Positions 1-7,399 of a stretch of 64,000 nt of DNA are shown one piece after another. The DNA is from Baekduia alba (GTDB lineage Bacteria > Actinomycetota > Thermoleophilia > Solirubrobacterales > Solirubrobacteraceae): assembly GCF_028416635.1 (NCBI RefSeq), contig NZ_CP114013.1, forward strand, positions 5,270,001-5,334,000. Direction: 5' to 3'. Each line of letters starts with the position of its first letter. The first letter of the stretch is position 1. The translations under genes were made by a program, and so were the position numbers. A model generated the notes under the pieces. The model ran no database searches and was not told the origin of the DNA. It saw nothing but the letters and a program-made list of their open reading frames with translations.

Positions 1-1
1 A

Positions 2-97
2 TGGTGGATCCGCTGGCGTCACGCGACCGCCGAAGCGGGCTGGCGGACCTCTGCCGCATGGGCGGAGTTCCGCGACTGGGTGCGCCTAGGACGCTGA
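2..97 (+). CDS. C-terminal end of an unidentified protein (5' truncated)
   Basis: An open frame enters from the left edge and stops at the TGA at 95-97. Its 31 residues are rich in tryptophan and arginine (WWIRWRHATAEAGW and so on) and the codons end mostly in G or C, as in the genes that follow. This makes a real gene tail plausible, but the piece is too short to assign to a family. It could equally be noncoding. Confidence 0.35.
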   Translation, partial: WWIRWRHATAEAGWRTSAAWAEFRDWVRLGR

Positions 98-108
98 AGC
101 ACGGCGCC

Positions 109-114
109 TACACT
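109..114 (+). promoter_or_regulatory. Putative -10 element of nrdJ (TACACT)
   Basis: TACACT fits the TAnnnT hexamer seen at most operon heads in this window. Here it lies about 125 nt before the start codon, so the nrdJ message would carry a leader of roughly 115-120 nt, unlike most of its neighbours. No convincing -35 hexamer is visible. Confidence 0.35.
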
Positions 115-134
115 TGAAGTTCTCCGCAGATAGC

Positions 135-151
135 GGGGACGACCCCTTTTT
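135..151 (+). terminator. Attenuator-like hairpin with T-run in the nrdJ leader
   Basis: GGGG (135-138), loop ACGA, CCCC (143-146) is followed directly by five T residues (147-151). T-runs are scarce in this GC-rich sequence. The hairpin lies between the putative promoter and the nrdJ start, so it could be an attenuator; it could also be the terminator of the gene that ends at 97. The stem is only 4 bp. Confidence 0.35.
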
Positions 152-238
152 CCGTCCGGCCCACGCGCCACCCTGCTCGACCCCCACCAAGGTTTTCGAG
201 TTGCCGCGGGCCGGCGGCGAGGAAGGATCAAGAGGCGT

Positions 239-3097
239 ATGGACACAGCACCACAGACCGCTTTCGCGACGGACATCCAGCCCGGTCGCGCGCTCACGAT
301 CGAGCGCTATTTCACGACCGCGGGCACCGCTCCTTTCGACAGCGTGGAGTGGGAGCTCCGCACCGCGGCGGTCGGCAAGTTCCGCCAGGACGACGTCGAG
401 TTCCCGAAGACGTGGTCGCAGAACGCGACCAACATCGTCGCGCAGAAGTACTTCCGCGGCCAGATGGACTCGCCCGCGCGCGAGCGCTCCGTCAAGCAGA
501 TGATCGGCCGCGTCTCGGGCACGATCGCCGACTGGGGCCGCCAGCGCGGCTACTTCGCGACCGCCGAGGACGGCGACGCGTTCCAGGACGAGCTCACCTA
601 CATCTTGCTGCACCAGCTGGCGGCGTTCAACTCGCCGGTCTGGTTCAACGTCGGCTTCGAAGAGCAGCCGCAGTGCTCGGCCTGCTTCATCCTGAGCGTC
701 GAGGACACGATGGACTCGATCCTCGACTGGAACACGCGCGAGGGTCGCATCTTCCGCGGCGGTTCCGGCTCGGGCATCAACCTGTCCAACATCCGCGGCT
801 CGATGGAGCCGCTGTCCAAGGGCGGCACGGCCTCCGGCCCGGTGTCCTTCATGCGCGGCGCCGACTCGTGGGCCGGCACCATCAAGTCGGGCGGCAAGAC
901 GCGCCGCGCGGCCAAGATGGTGGTCCTCGACGTCGACCACCCGGACATCGTCGAGTTCATCGAGTGCAAGGCCAAGGAGGAGGACAAGGCCGAGGCGCTG
1001 CGCAACGCGGGCTTCGACATGTCCATCGACGGCGACGGCTTCAAGTCGATCCAGTACCAGAACGCCAACAACTCGGTCCGCGTCACCGACGAGTTCATGA
1101 ACGCCGCCGAGGCCGACGGCGAGTGGCGCACGCTGGCCCGCTCCAACGGCAAGCCGGTCGGCGAGCCGCTGCGCGCGCGTGAGGTCATGCGCAAGATCGG
1201 CGAGGCCGCCTGGCGCTGCGCCGACCCGGGCGTCCAGTACGACACCATCATCAACGAGTGGCACACCTGCCCGGTGTCGGGCCGCATCAACGCGTCGAAC
1301 CCGTGCTCGGAGTACATGCACGTCGACGACTCGGCCTGCAACCTGGCGTCGCTCAACCTCATGAAGTTCCGCCGCGTCGACGGCACGTTCGACGTCGAGC
1401 GCTTCGAGAAGGCCGTCGACGTCGTCTTCCTCGCGCAGGAGATCGTGGTCGGGCCGTCGAGCTACCCGACCGAGGAGATCGGCGTCAACGCCCGCGCGTT
1501 CCGCCAGCTCGGCATGGGCTACGCCAACCTCGGCGCGTACCTGATGTCCAACGGCATGCCGTACGACTCGGAGTCCGGCCGCGCGACGGCCGCCGCGATC
1601 ACGGCGCTGATGACCGGCCGCGCATACCTGCAGTCGGCGAAGGTCGCCGCGGCGATCGGCCCGTACGAGCGCTACGCCGAGAACCGCGAGCCGCACAACG
1701 CGGTCATGCGCATGCACCGCGACGCCACGGCGCACATCCCGGTCGGCATCGGCCGCGACGACGCGCTGCTGTCCGCTGCCCGCGAGGTGTGGGACGAGGC
1801 GGTCGAGGTCGGCGAGGCCCACGGTTACCGCAACGCGCAGGCGACGGTGCTCGCTCCGACCGGCACGATCTCGTTCCTGATGGACTGCGACACGACGGGC
1901 GTCGAGCCCGACTTCTCGCTCGTCAAGTACAAGGAGCTCGTCGGCGGCGGGTCGATGACGATCGTCAACCGCACGGTCGGCCTCGCGCTGGAGACGCTCG
2001 GCTACGCGCCGACCGCGATCGACCAGATCGTCGCGCACATCGACCAGTACGGCACGATCGTCGAGGCGCCCGGCATCAAGGACGAGCACCTTGAGGTGTT
2101 CGACGTCGCCGTCGGCTCCCGCGCGATCAGCCACATGGGCCACATCAAGATGATGGGCGCCGTGCAGCCGTTCATCTCGGGTGCGATCTCCAAGACGGTG
2201 AACATGCCGAGCACGGCGACGGTCGAGGACATCGTCGACGCGTACACGCAGGCGTGGCACCTCGGCGTCAAGGCGCTGGCGATCTACCGCGACGGGTCCA
2301 AGACCGCGCAGGCGCTGCGCACGGACGCCCAGACGGAGCAGGCCGCACCGGCCCTCGACTCCGCCGAGTTCGAGGCGGCCGTGAAGGCCGAGGTCGCCAA
2401 GCAGATCGGCGAGCTCGGGCCGCAGCGTCGCAAGATGCCGCGCGAGCGTCAGTCGATCACGCACAAGTTCAGCCTGGGTGGCCACGAGGGCTACATCACG
2501 GCGGGCATGTACGAGGACGGCACGGTCGGCGAGATCTTCATCACCGACGTCGGCAAGGAGGGCTCGACCCTCCGCGGCATGATGAACTCGTACGCGACCG
2601 CGATCTCGATCGCGCTCCAGTACGGCGTGCCGCTCGAGACGCTCGTCTCGAAGTTCGCCTACATGCGCTTCGAGCCGGAAGGGATCACCCAGAACCCGGA
2701 GATCCCGTTCGCGAAGTCGATGCCGGACTACATGATGCGCTGGCTCGCCTCCCGCTTCCTGGACGCCGAGATCCAGGAGGAGCTCGGGATCCTGACGCAG
2801 GAGGTCCGCGCCAAGAAGCTCGCCGAGGAGACCGGGATGTCGATCTCGTCGGACACGGCGGGCCCGGCGACGCCGGCACCGCGCGTGACGCCGACGAACG
2901 GCAACGGCACGGCGACGCCCAAGGCGTCGGCGCCGCAGCCGCCGACCTCGGCGCTCACCGACACGCCGCCGGTGCGCCCGGCGCGCCTCGTCGGCCTCGA
3001 TCTCGGCCCCGCGTGCAGCAACTGCGGAGGCATGATGCAGCGGACCGGCTCGTGCTACACGTGCTCGTCCTGCGGCAACAACACTGGCTGCGGCTGA
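239..3097 (+). CDS. nrdJ: Adenosylcobalamin-dependent (class II) ribonucleotide reductase
   Basis: A 952-aa enzyme that reduces ribonucleotides to deoxyribonucleotides, generating the thiyl radical from adenosylcobalamin, so it needs neither oxygen nor a separate small subunit. The catalytic loop NPCSE lies at 354-358 (Asn354, Cys356, Glu358), followed by CNLASLNL. Near the N-terminus are FNSPVWFN (130-137) and CSAC (146-149). The last 28 residues are Cys-rich (CSNC, CYTCSSC, GCG), the usual redox or zinc tail that re-reduces the active site. A low-complexity linker rich in Ala, Pro and Thr precedes this tail. The length is normal for the long actinobacterial form. The ATG is supported by a purine-rich site (GAGGAAGGA) about 12 nt upstream. 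No cobalamin riboswitch is visible in the short leader. Confidence 0.97.
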   Translation: MDTAPQTAFATDIQPGRALTIERYFTTAGTAPFDSVEWELRTAAVGKFRQDDVEFPKTWSQNATNIVAQKYFRGQMDSPARERSVKQMIGRVSGTIADWGRQRGYFATAEDGDAFQDELTYILLHQLAAFNSPVWFNVGFEEQPQCSACFILSVEDTMDSILDWNTREGRIFRGGSGSGINLSNIRGSMEPLSKGGTASGPVSFMRGADSWAGTIKSGGKTRRAAKMVVLDVDHPDIVEFIECKAKEEDKAEALRNAGFDMSIDGDGFKSIQYQNANNSVRVTDEFMNAAEADGEWRTLARSNGKPVGEPLRAREVMRKIGEAAWRCADPGVQYDTIINEWHTCPVSGRINASNPCSEYMHVDDSACNLASLNLMKFRRVDGTFDVERFEKAVDVVFLAQEIVVGPSSYPTEEIGVNARAFRQLGMGYANLGAYLMSNGMPYDSESGRATAAAITALMTGRAYLQSAKVAAAIGPYERYAENREPHNAVMRMHRDATAHIPVGIGRDDALLSAAREVWDEAVEVGEAHGYRNAQATVLAPTGTISFLMDCDTTGVEPDFSLVKYKELVGGGSMTIVNRTVGLALETLGYAPTAIDQIVAHIDQYGTIVEAPGIKDEHLEVFDVAVGSRAISHMGHIKMMGAVQPFISGAISKTVNMPSTATVEDIVDAYTQAWHLGVKALAIYRDGSKTAQALRTDAQTEQAAPALDSAEFEAAVKAEVAKQIGELGPQRRKMPRERQSITHKFSLGGHEGYITAGMYEDGTVGEIFITDVGKEGSTLRGMMNSYATAISIALQYGVPLETLVSKFAYMRFEPEGITQNPEIPFAKSMPDYMMRWLASRFLDAEIQEELGILTQEVRAKKLAEETGMSISSDTAGPATPAPRVTPTNGNGTATPKASAPQPPTSALTDTPPVRPARLVGLDLGPACSNCGGMMQRTGSCYTCSSCGNNTGCG

Positions 3098-3133
3098 GCC
3101 GCGCCTGGGGGCGGGTCACCCACCCGACTCAGC

Positions 3134-3190
3134 CTTCGGCGCCGGCCCGCGCCGAAGCTCTTCGAAGGGGCGCCTCCGGGCGCCCCTTCG
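3134..3190 (+). terminator. Two tandem GC-rich hairpins downstream of nrdJ
   Basis: The first hairpin pairs CTTCGGCGC (3134-3142) with GCGCCGAAG (3149-3157), a perfect 9-bp stem with a 6-nt loop. The second pairs CGAAGGGGCGCC (3163-3174) with GGCGCCCCTTCG (3179-3190), a perfect 12-bp stem with loop TCCG. Neither has a real U-tract. The position just after the nrdJ stop suggests termination or 3'-end protection. Confidence 0.6.
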
Positions 3191-3313
3191 TCGTTCCGGG
3201 ATGGAGTGGTTCTCGCGGCGCGCTGCCGGGTAAGTGGCTCGTCGCCCCGGCGCCCGTGCCGTCTCAGCCAGCCGCGTCTGGATCGCCTGAGCCGGCCGTC
3301 CGCGCGCCGTTGG

Positions 3314-3319
3314 CACAAT
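3314..3319 (+). promoter_or_regulatory. Putative -10 element (CACAAT) for the DUF4031 gene
   Basis: GGCACAAT occurs here and again before the kinase gene (12373-12380). Six nt after the hexamer is an ATG at 3326, so transcription probably starts at or very near that ATG. Confidence 0.4.
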
Positions 3320-3325
3320 GGACGG

Positions 3326-3346
3326 ATGCCGGTGAACGCGCGCTGA
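3326..3346 (+). CDS. Possible six-codon leaderless leader ORF coupled to the DUF4031 gene
   Basis: ATG CCG GTG AAC GCG CGC TGA encodes MPVNAR. Its stop (3344-3346) overlaps the ATG of the next gene (3346-3348) by one base. With the hexamer CACAAT 6 nt upstream, ribosomes would load on this ORF first and re-initiate on the downstream gene. A second case of the same arrangement lies at 39791-39829. Purely sequence-based; there is no family to compare. Confidence 0.35.
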   Translation: MPVNAR

Positions 3347-3636
3347 TGGCCGTCTACGTCGATGACGCGTTCGTCCACGCCGACTGGGGCCGCTGGACCG
3401 GCGGCGGCCACCTCCAGGCCGACAGCACCAAGGAGCTGCACGCGTTCGCCGACGCCTTGGGGCTCAGGCGCGAGTGGTTCCAGTCGCGGCCGGGCCGCCC
3501 CGACCGCGACCACTACGACCTGCACCGCGCCGGCCGCGACGCCGCGATACTGGCCGGCGCGATCCCGGAGACGGCGCGCGAAGGCGTCGTCCGCCGCCGC
3601 GCGCTGCGACCCCAGCGCGACCGCGCGCGCGGCTGA
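3346..3636 (+). CDS. DUF4031 domain protein
   Basis: A 96-aa protein of the DUF4031 family, known from many bacteria but without an established function. It begins MAVYVDDAFVHADWGRW and has the family features TKELHAFADALGLRREWFQ and HYDLHRAGRDAAILAGAIP. The small basic cytoplasmic domain covers the whole protein. The start at 3346 is chosen because the VYVDD motif opens other family members and because the stop of a mini-ORF overlaps it. The Arg-rich tail (RRRALRPQRDRARG) is partly duplicated just after the stop codon, see 3601-3680. Confidence 0.8.
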   Translation: MAVYVDDAFVHADWGRWTGGGHLQADSTKELHAFADALGLRREWFQSRPGRPDRDHYDLHRAGRDAAILAGAIPETAREGVVRRRALRPQRDRARG

Positions 3637-3680
3637 TCGCGGGCGTCCTCCACGACCGGGCGCTGCGCCCGCAGCGCGAT
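3601..3680 (+). repeat. 60-bp-spaced partial duplication of the DUF4031 gene 3' end
   Basis: GCGCTGCGACCCCAGCGCGA (3601-3620) recurs exactly 60 bp later as GCGCTGCGCCCGCAGCGCGA (3661-3680) with two differences. The second copy is in the same frame and would encode ALRPQRD again, but lies beyond the stop codon. This looks like a small tandem duplication, with the stop either pre-existing or newly acquired. The rest of the gap to 3840 has nothing else recognisable except the promoter of the next gene. Confidence 0.5.
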
Positions 3681-3826
3681 AGCGCGCCACCGCGCGGGCG
3701 CCTGATCGCGACCGCGCGCCGACCCGGGACCGGGCGCCAGGCGACCCGCACCCCGGACCCCCACACCGCCCCGCCCGCCGCCCGGCTCACCCGGTTCGGG
3801 TGGTGCCAGCGGCGGCGCCGCGAGCC

Positions 3827-3832
3827 TAGGAT
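3827..3832 (+). promoter_or_regulatory. -10 element TAGGAT, leaderless start of the FGE gene
   Basis: TAGGAT ends 8 nt before the ATG at 3841. This spacing puts the transcription start at the ATG itself and argues against the in-frame GTG at 3835. Confidence 0.5.
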
Positions 3833-3840
3833 CGGTGGCG

Positions 3841-4758
3841 ATGGGACACGACCACGACGGTGGGTGCTGCGCGCCGCGGGGCAACGGCGAGTCGGCGCGC
3901 CCCGGCGCGTCCACGGCCATCGCCGACGACGCGGCACGTTCGGCCGCCCGCGCGACGCTCGTCGCGGTCCCCGCCGGCGCGTTCCTGATGGGCAACGAGG
4001 ATCGCCACGCCCGACCGGGCGACGGCGAAGGCCCGGTCCGCTCGATCGAGCTCAACGCCTACAACATCGACGCCTACGCGGTCACCACCACGCGGTTCGC
4101 GGCGTTCGTCGAAGCCACCGGCCACCGGACGACCGCCGAGCAGGAGGGCTGGTCGTTCGTCTTCGGCGGGTTCCTGCCCGACGACTTCCCGCCGACGCGC
4201 GGCGTCGCCCAGGCGCCCTGGTGGCGACAGGTCTTCGGTGCCGACTGGGCCCATCCGGAGGGACCGCAGTCACACCTCGAGGGCCGCGCGGACCATCCGG
4301 TCGTCCACGTCTCCCGCCACGACGCCGAGGCCTACTGCGCCTGGGCCGGCGTCCGGCTGCCGACCGAGCCCGAGTGGGAGCGCGCGGCCCGCGGCGGCCT
4401 CGAGCAGGCCCGCTATGCCTGGGGTGACGAGCTCGAGCCCGGCGGCGAGCACCGCGCCAACATCTGGCAGGGCACGTTCCCCAACAACAACACCGGCGCC
4501 GACGGCTGGCTCGGCACCTGCCCCGTCGACACCTTCGCGCCCAACGGCCTCGGCCTCTTCAACACCGCCGGCAACGCCTGGGAGTGGACCTCCGGCTCCT
4601 TCTCCGCGGGCGGCCTCGACAACCTCGTCCCGATGCGCGGCGGCTCCCATCTCTGCCACGTGTCCTACTGCGACCGCTACCGCGTCGCCGCGCGGACAGC
4701 GAACACCCCGGACGCCTCGTCGGGCCACTTGGGGTTCCGGGTCGCGGCCGACACCTAG
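3841..4758 (+). CDS. Formylglycine-generating enzyme family protein (SUMF1/FGE)
   Basis: A 305-aa copper-dependent oxidase of the SUMF1 fold. FGEs convert a cysteine in type I sulfatases to the catalytic formylglycine. The protein begins MGHDHDGGCCAP, a Cys-rich lead-in often seen in bacterial members. The FGE core then runs from about residue 38 (LVAVPAGAFLMGNEDR) to the end. The C-terminal RGGSHLCHVSYCDRYRVAAR (266-285) keeps both copper/active-site cysteines (Cys272, Cys277), which separates true FGEs from EgtB- and PvdO-like relatives. No sulfatase is encoded in this window, so the client must be elsewhere. The gene is monocistronic with a leaderless-type promoter. Confidence 0.9.
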   Translation: MGHDHDGGCCAPRGNGESARPGASTAIADDAARSAARATLVAVPAGAFLMGNEDRHARPGDGEGPVRSIELNAYNIDAYAVTTTRFAAFVEATGHRTTAEQEGWSFVFGGFLPDDFPPTRGVAQAPWWRQVFGADWAHPEGPQSHLEGRADHPVVHVSRHDAEAYCAWAGVRLPTEPEWERAARGGLEQARYAWGDELEPGGEHRANIWQGTFPNNNTGADGWLGTCPVDTFAPNGLGLFNTAGNAWEWTSGSFSAGGLDNLVPMRGGSHLCHVSYCDRYRVAARTANTPDASSGHLGFRVAADT

Positions 4759-4830
4759 CCGCCACGTTCCAAGCGCGGCGCCGCTGACGCGCGCGAAGGC
4801 CGCCGTGCGCGCCGCGGCCGCCGCGTGCGG

Positions 4831-4836
4831 TATACC
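4831..4836 (+). promoter_or_regulatory. -10 element TATACC, leaderless start
   Basis: TATACC ends 9 nt before the ATG at 4846, which favours that ATG over the in-frame codon at 4825. Confidence 0.45.
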
Positions 4837-4845
4837 CGCACGCCA

Positions 4846-6504
4846 ATGCCCTCCGACGTTGAGCTGTACCAGCGGACCTACTCGACCCTCCTGCGCTCCC
4901 GTGGTGAGACCAAGCTGCGGATCCTCGAGTCGTCGCACATCGCGATCGAGTCGTCGTTGCATCCGCTGGCCGGCGCGGAGGATCTGGACCTCGGGGCCTT
5001 CCTGTACGCGACGCAGCGGCTGCCCGCGACGATCTACCAGGGCCGGCTCATCGTCATGGGCCAGGAGGCTGAGCAGTTCGCGGCCGTCAACCTGCCGCTC
5101 AACGACTGGCCGACGAAGGAGGCGCCCGCGCGGCGGCGCCAGTGGCACGAGGGCCCGGACGGGATCTGGGGCGTCCTGCTGTCCTCGACGTCGGACGTCG
5201 ACGACCTGATCCCGACGCTCGTCGCCTACCAGATCGAGTGGAACAAGCTGCGTCGCAAGCTCAACGCGATCGGCTGGCCCAAGCCGCAGGGCCTGCCCGG
5301 CGCCGCTGAGTGCTCACGCGTCCTCGGCGGTTCGACCGAGGACTGGGAGCGCCTCCAGGAGGCCTGGGGCACCGCGTTCGCGCGTCGCCTCGGCGAGGTC
5401 GCCGCGACCGACCTCTCGCTGCGCATCCGGATGCTCGGCGGCTCGCAGGTGTCCTACGCGCGCCTCACCCGCCGCTGGTGGACACCCGTCCGCCACAACC
5501 TCGAGCAGGCCGGCATCGGGCGCGACGCCCCCATCTACTTCGTCTCGTCCAACACCCACTCCTTGGTCAACCTCCTGTCCGGCGACGCCCGCTCGCGCGA
5601 GTCGGCGCTGGTCGAGTGGGTCGAGCGCGCCGGCGCGTCGGACCTGCGCGAGGAGCTGGCCGCCTTCCGCCAGCAGCGCACCGCCGGCTCGTGGAACAAC
5701 TTCCTGTACTTCCTCGCCCGCGAGCAGGCGGTCTCCGAGCCCGGGCCCCAGACGCGCCGCTACGCCGAGCAGGCGCGCGGGATCCTGCACCTCAACTCGG
5801 AGTCGGGCCTGCGCGTCGCCGCGCAGGTCATGCCCATCGACAAGCTCGACCCCACGGCGCTGGACGACCGCCTCGGCGACCTGGACGCCGACGCGCTGGC
5901 CAACTCCAAGGCCACCATCATCAACATCGACTACCCGCTCGGGCTCGCGGCCTACAACATCCTCTCCGAGATCTCCGCCGACCGCGACACACTCAAGGGC
6001 GTCTACGTCCTGGGCAAGGCCGCGACGCTGAACGCCGACGTCGGCGACGTGATGATCTCCAACACCATCTACGACGAGCACAGCGGCACGACCTACTGGC
6101 TCGACAACGCCTTCGACTTCGACGACATCGCGCCGTACCTGCGCTTCGGCTCCGGGCTCGACAACCAGCGCGCGGTCACCGTCCGCTCCACCTTCCTGCA
6201 GAACCGGTCCTACCTGGACCGCTACTACCGCGAGGCCTACACGGTGGTCGAGATGGAGGCCGGGCCCTACTGCGACGCGGTCTACGAGCTGGCCGAGCCG
6301 GACCGCTACCCGACCGATGGGCAGGTCAACTTCTCCAAGCTCCCGATCGACTTCGGGATCGTCCACTACGCCTCGGACACGCCGTTCACGCAGGCCCGCA
6401 CGCTCGGCGCGCGCGGCATGTCCTACTACGGCATGGACTCGACCTACGCGACGTCGATCGCGATCCTCAGACGCATCTTCACGCTCGAGGGCGCGCTCAC
6501 CTAG
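4846..6504 (+). CDS. Conserved-looking 552-aa protein, possible nucleoside-phosphorylase-like C-terminal half
   Basis: I do not recognise a named family over the full length. The protein is soluble, with no signal peptide or membrane segment. The N-terminal half (1-300) is helical, with many charged residues. The C-terminal half contains GVYVLGKAATLNADVGDVMISNTIYDE, which resembles the GxAGxLNxDxxxGDVVI strand-loop of purine nucleoside phosphorylases. Later comes YTVVEMEAGPYCDAVYE, resembling the MEAA substrate-binding segment of the same fold. The similarity is read by eye and is an inference. The gene stands alone between the FGE gene and a small hypothetical gene, with its own promoter hexamer. 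Confidence 0.75.
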   Translation: MPSDVELYQRTYSTLLRSRGETKLRILESSHIAIESSLHPLAGAEDLDLGAFLYATQRLPATIYQGRLIVMGQEAEQFAAVNLPLNDWPTKEAPARRRQWHEGPDGIWGVLLSSTSDVDDLIPTLVAYQIEWNKLRRKLNAIGWPKPQGLPGAAECSRVLGGSTEDWERLQEAWGTAFARRLGEVAATDLSLRIRMLGGSQVSYARLTRRWWTPVRHNLEQAGIGRDAPIYFVSSNTHSLVNLLSGDARSRESALVEWVERAGASDLREELAAFRQQRTAGSWNNFLYFLAREQAVSEPGPQTRRYAEQARGILHLNSESGLRVAAQVMPIDKLDPTALDDRLGDLDADALANSKATIINIDYPLGLAAYNILSEISADRDTLKGVYVLGKAATLNADVGDVMISNTIYDEHSGTTYWLDNAFDFDDIAPYLRFGSGLDNQRAVTVRSTFLQNRSYLDRYYREAYTVVEMEAGPYCDAVYELAEPDRYPTDGQVNFSKLPIDFGIVHYASDTPFTQARTLGARGMSYYGMDSTYATSIAILRRIFTLEGALT

Positions 6505-6642
6505 CACCGCGGCTGCGGCCCTCCGCGCAGGACCGCGAACGTCGCTCCGAAGACGCTCCCCTGCAGGGCTCATGACCTGCTGTCCGTTGGTCGATAACCG
6601 GGGCACAACGCAAAACGGCACCCGGTCGTCCTTCCGGCCCGC

Positions 6643-6648
6643 TAGCGT
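6643..6648 (+). promoter_or_regulatory. -10 element TAGCGT
   Basis: TAGCGT ends 10 nt before the ATG at 6659. There is no Shine-Dalgarno sequence between them. Confidence 0.45.
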
Positions 6649-6658
6649 CTTCTACGTC

Positions 6659-7099
6659 ATGGTCAACGCCGAGCTCCGCACGCTCCACGCCGCAGACGGG
6701 ACACCCGTCTGCAATGTGTCGTTCGACCTGTCCGCCGCGCAGCTCCATGCGGCGGCCCGGGCGGCGGAGGCCGTCCGGCTCGAGCGCCACCGCCATCAGG
6801 CCCTGAGCACCGACGACGTGCTCGCCCTGCGCGAGCTCACCGGCCTCAGCGACGAGCTGCACCTGCTCGCCGAGCACGGCGCCAACGCGACCGTCGTCCT
6901 GACGCTCGCGCGCTTCGTCGCGCTGCACGACGCGCTCACCGAGTGGGTCCACGCCGCCGAGGACCGCGGCTGGATGCGCGAGGAGGATCAGGAGATCCAC
7001 CCGCTCGTCGCGGCGCTGATCGACCCGATGGCCTCCTTGCGCGCCGACGCGCTGCAGGCGGTCCTGGGCGCGACGTCGCCCCACGCGGCCGACGCCTAG
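6659..7099 (+). CDS. Hypothetical protein, 146 aa
   Basis: I cannot assign a family. The protein is acidic, predicted mostly helical and soluble, with a short N-terminal beta-rich stretch (LRTLHAADGTPVCNVSFDLSAAQL) before long Ala/Leu-rich helices. Codon use matches the neighbours, and the promoter hexamer sits at leaderless spacing. It lies upstream of, but is not obviously co-transcribed with, the DUF1059 gene, which has its own leader. Confidence 0.7.
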   Translation: MVNAELRTLHAADGTPVCNVSFDLSAAQLHAAARAAEAVRLERHRHQALSTDDVLALRELTGLSDELHLLAEHGANATVVLTLARFVALHDALTEWVHAAEDRGWMREEDQEIHPLVAALIDPMASLRADALQAVLGATSPHAADA

Positions 7100-7140
7100 G
7101 CACGATCCGAAGACCCCTTGCCGCCGGGCCCGGCCCGGCG

Positions 7141-7146
7141 TAGCGT
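7141..7146 (+). promoter_or_regulatory. -10 element TAGCGT with a 5' leader
   Basis: TAGCGT is followed by a leader of about 35-40 nt that contains the strong ribosome site AAGGAGG (7178-7184). This contrasts with most genes here, which lack a leader. Confidence 0.45.
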
Positions 7147-7189
7147 CGGACGCCAGGGAGGCGCCTTCCGACCTGGAAGGAGGCCCGCG

Positions 7190-7387
7190 ATGGGCCGCAT
7201 GTACATGGATTGCCGGGACATGCCGAGTGAGAGCGGCTGCGACCTGGCGATGGCCGGCAGCGAGGACCACCTCCTCAAGGCCGCCGTCACCCACGCCGTG
7301 ACCGCCCACGGCCACGAGGACACCCCGGAGCTGCGCGAGATGATCCGCGGCGCCATGAAGGAGGAGGTCCCGGGCGCGCTCGCCTGA
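7190..7387 (+). CDS. DUF1059 family small protein
   Basis: A 65-aa protein of the DUF1059 family. The family hallmarks are present: MYMDCRDMPSESGCDLAMAGSEDHLLKAAVTHAVTAHGHEDTPELREMIRGAMKE. It has conserved cysteines at 8 and 17 and a helical C-terminal half with two His residues (TAHGH). Family function is not established; members are small stand-alone cytoplasmic proteins. The start has one of the best Shine-Dalgarno sequences in the window (AAGGAGG, 5 nt before ATG), so it may be strongly translated. Confidence 0.88.
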   Translation: MGRMYMDCRDMPSESGCDLAMAGSEDHLLKAAVTHAVTAHGHEDTPELREMIRGAMKEEVPGALA

Positions 7388-7399
7388 GCGCGGCGACGC

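Noticed and set aside
98-238. Cobalamin riboswitch before nrdJ
   Set aside because: The leader is too short and I cannot find the B12-box or the expected multi-stem core.
86-2485. 799-codon open frame antisense to nrdJ (and similar long antisense frames elsewhere, e.g. 7508-10048, 45781-49314, 48947-51985)
   Set aside because: In DNA of this GC content the antisense frame of a real gene stays open. The translations are dominated by Arg, Ala, Val and Asp with no domain, and each is fully covered by a recognised gene on the other strand.
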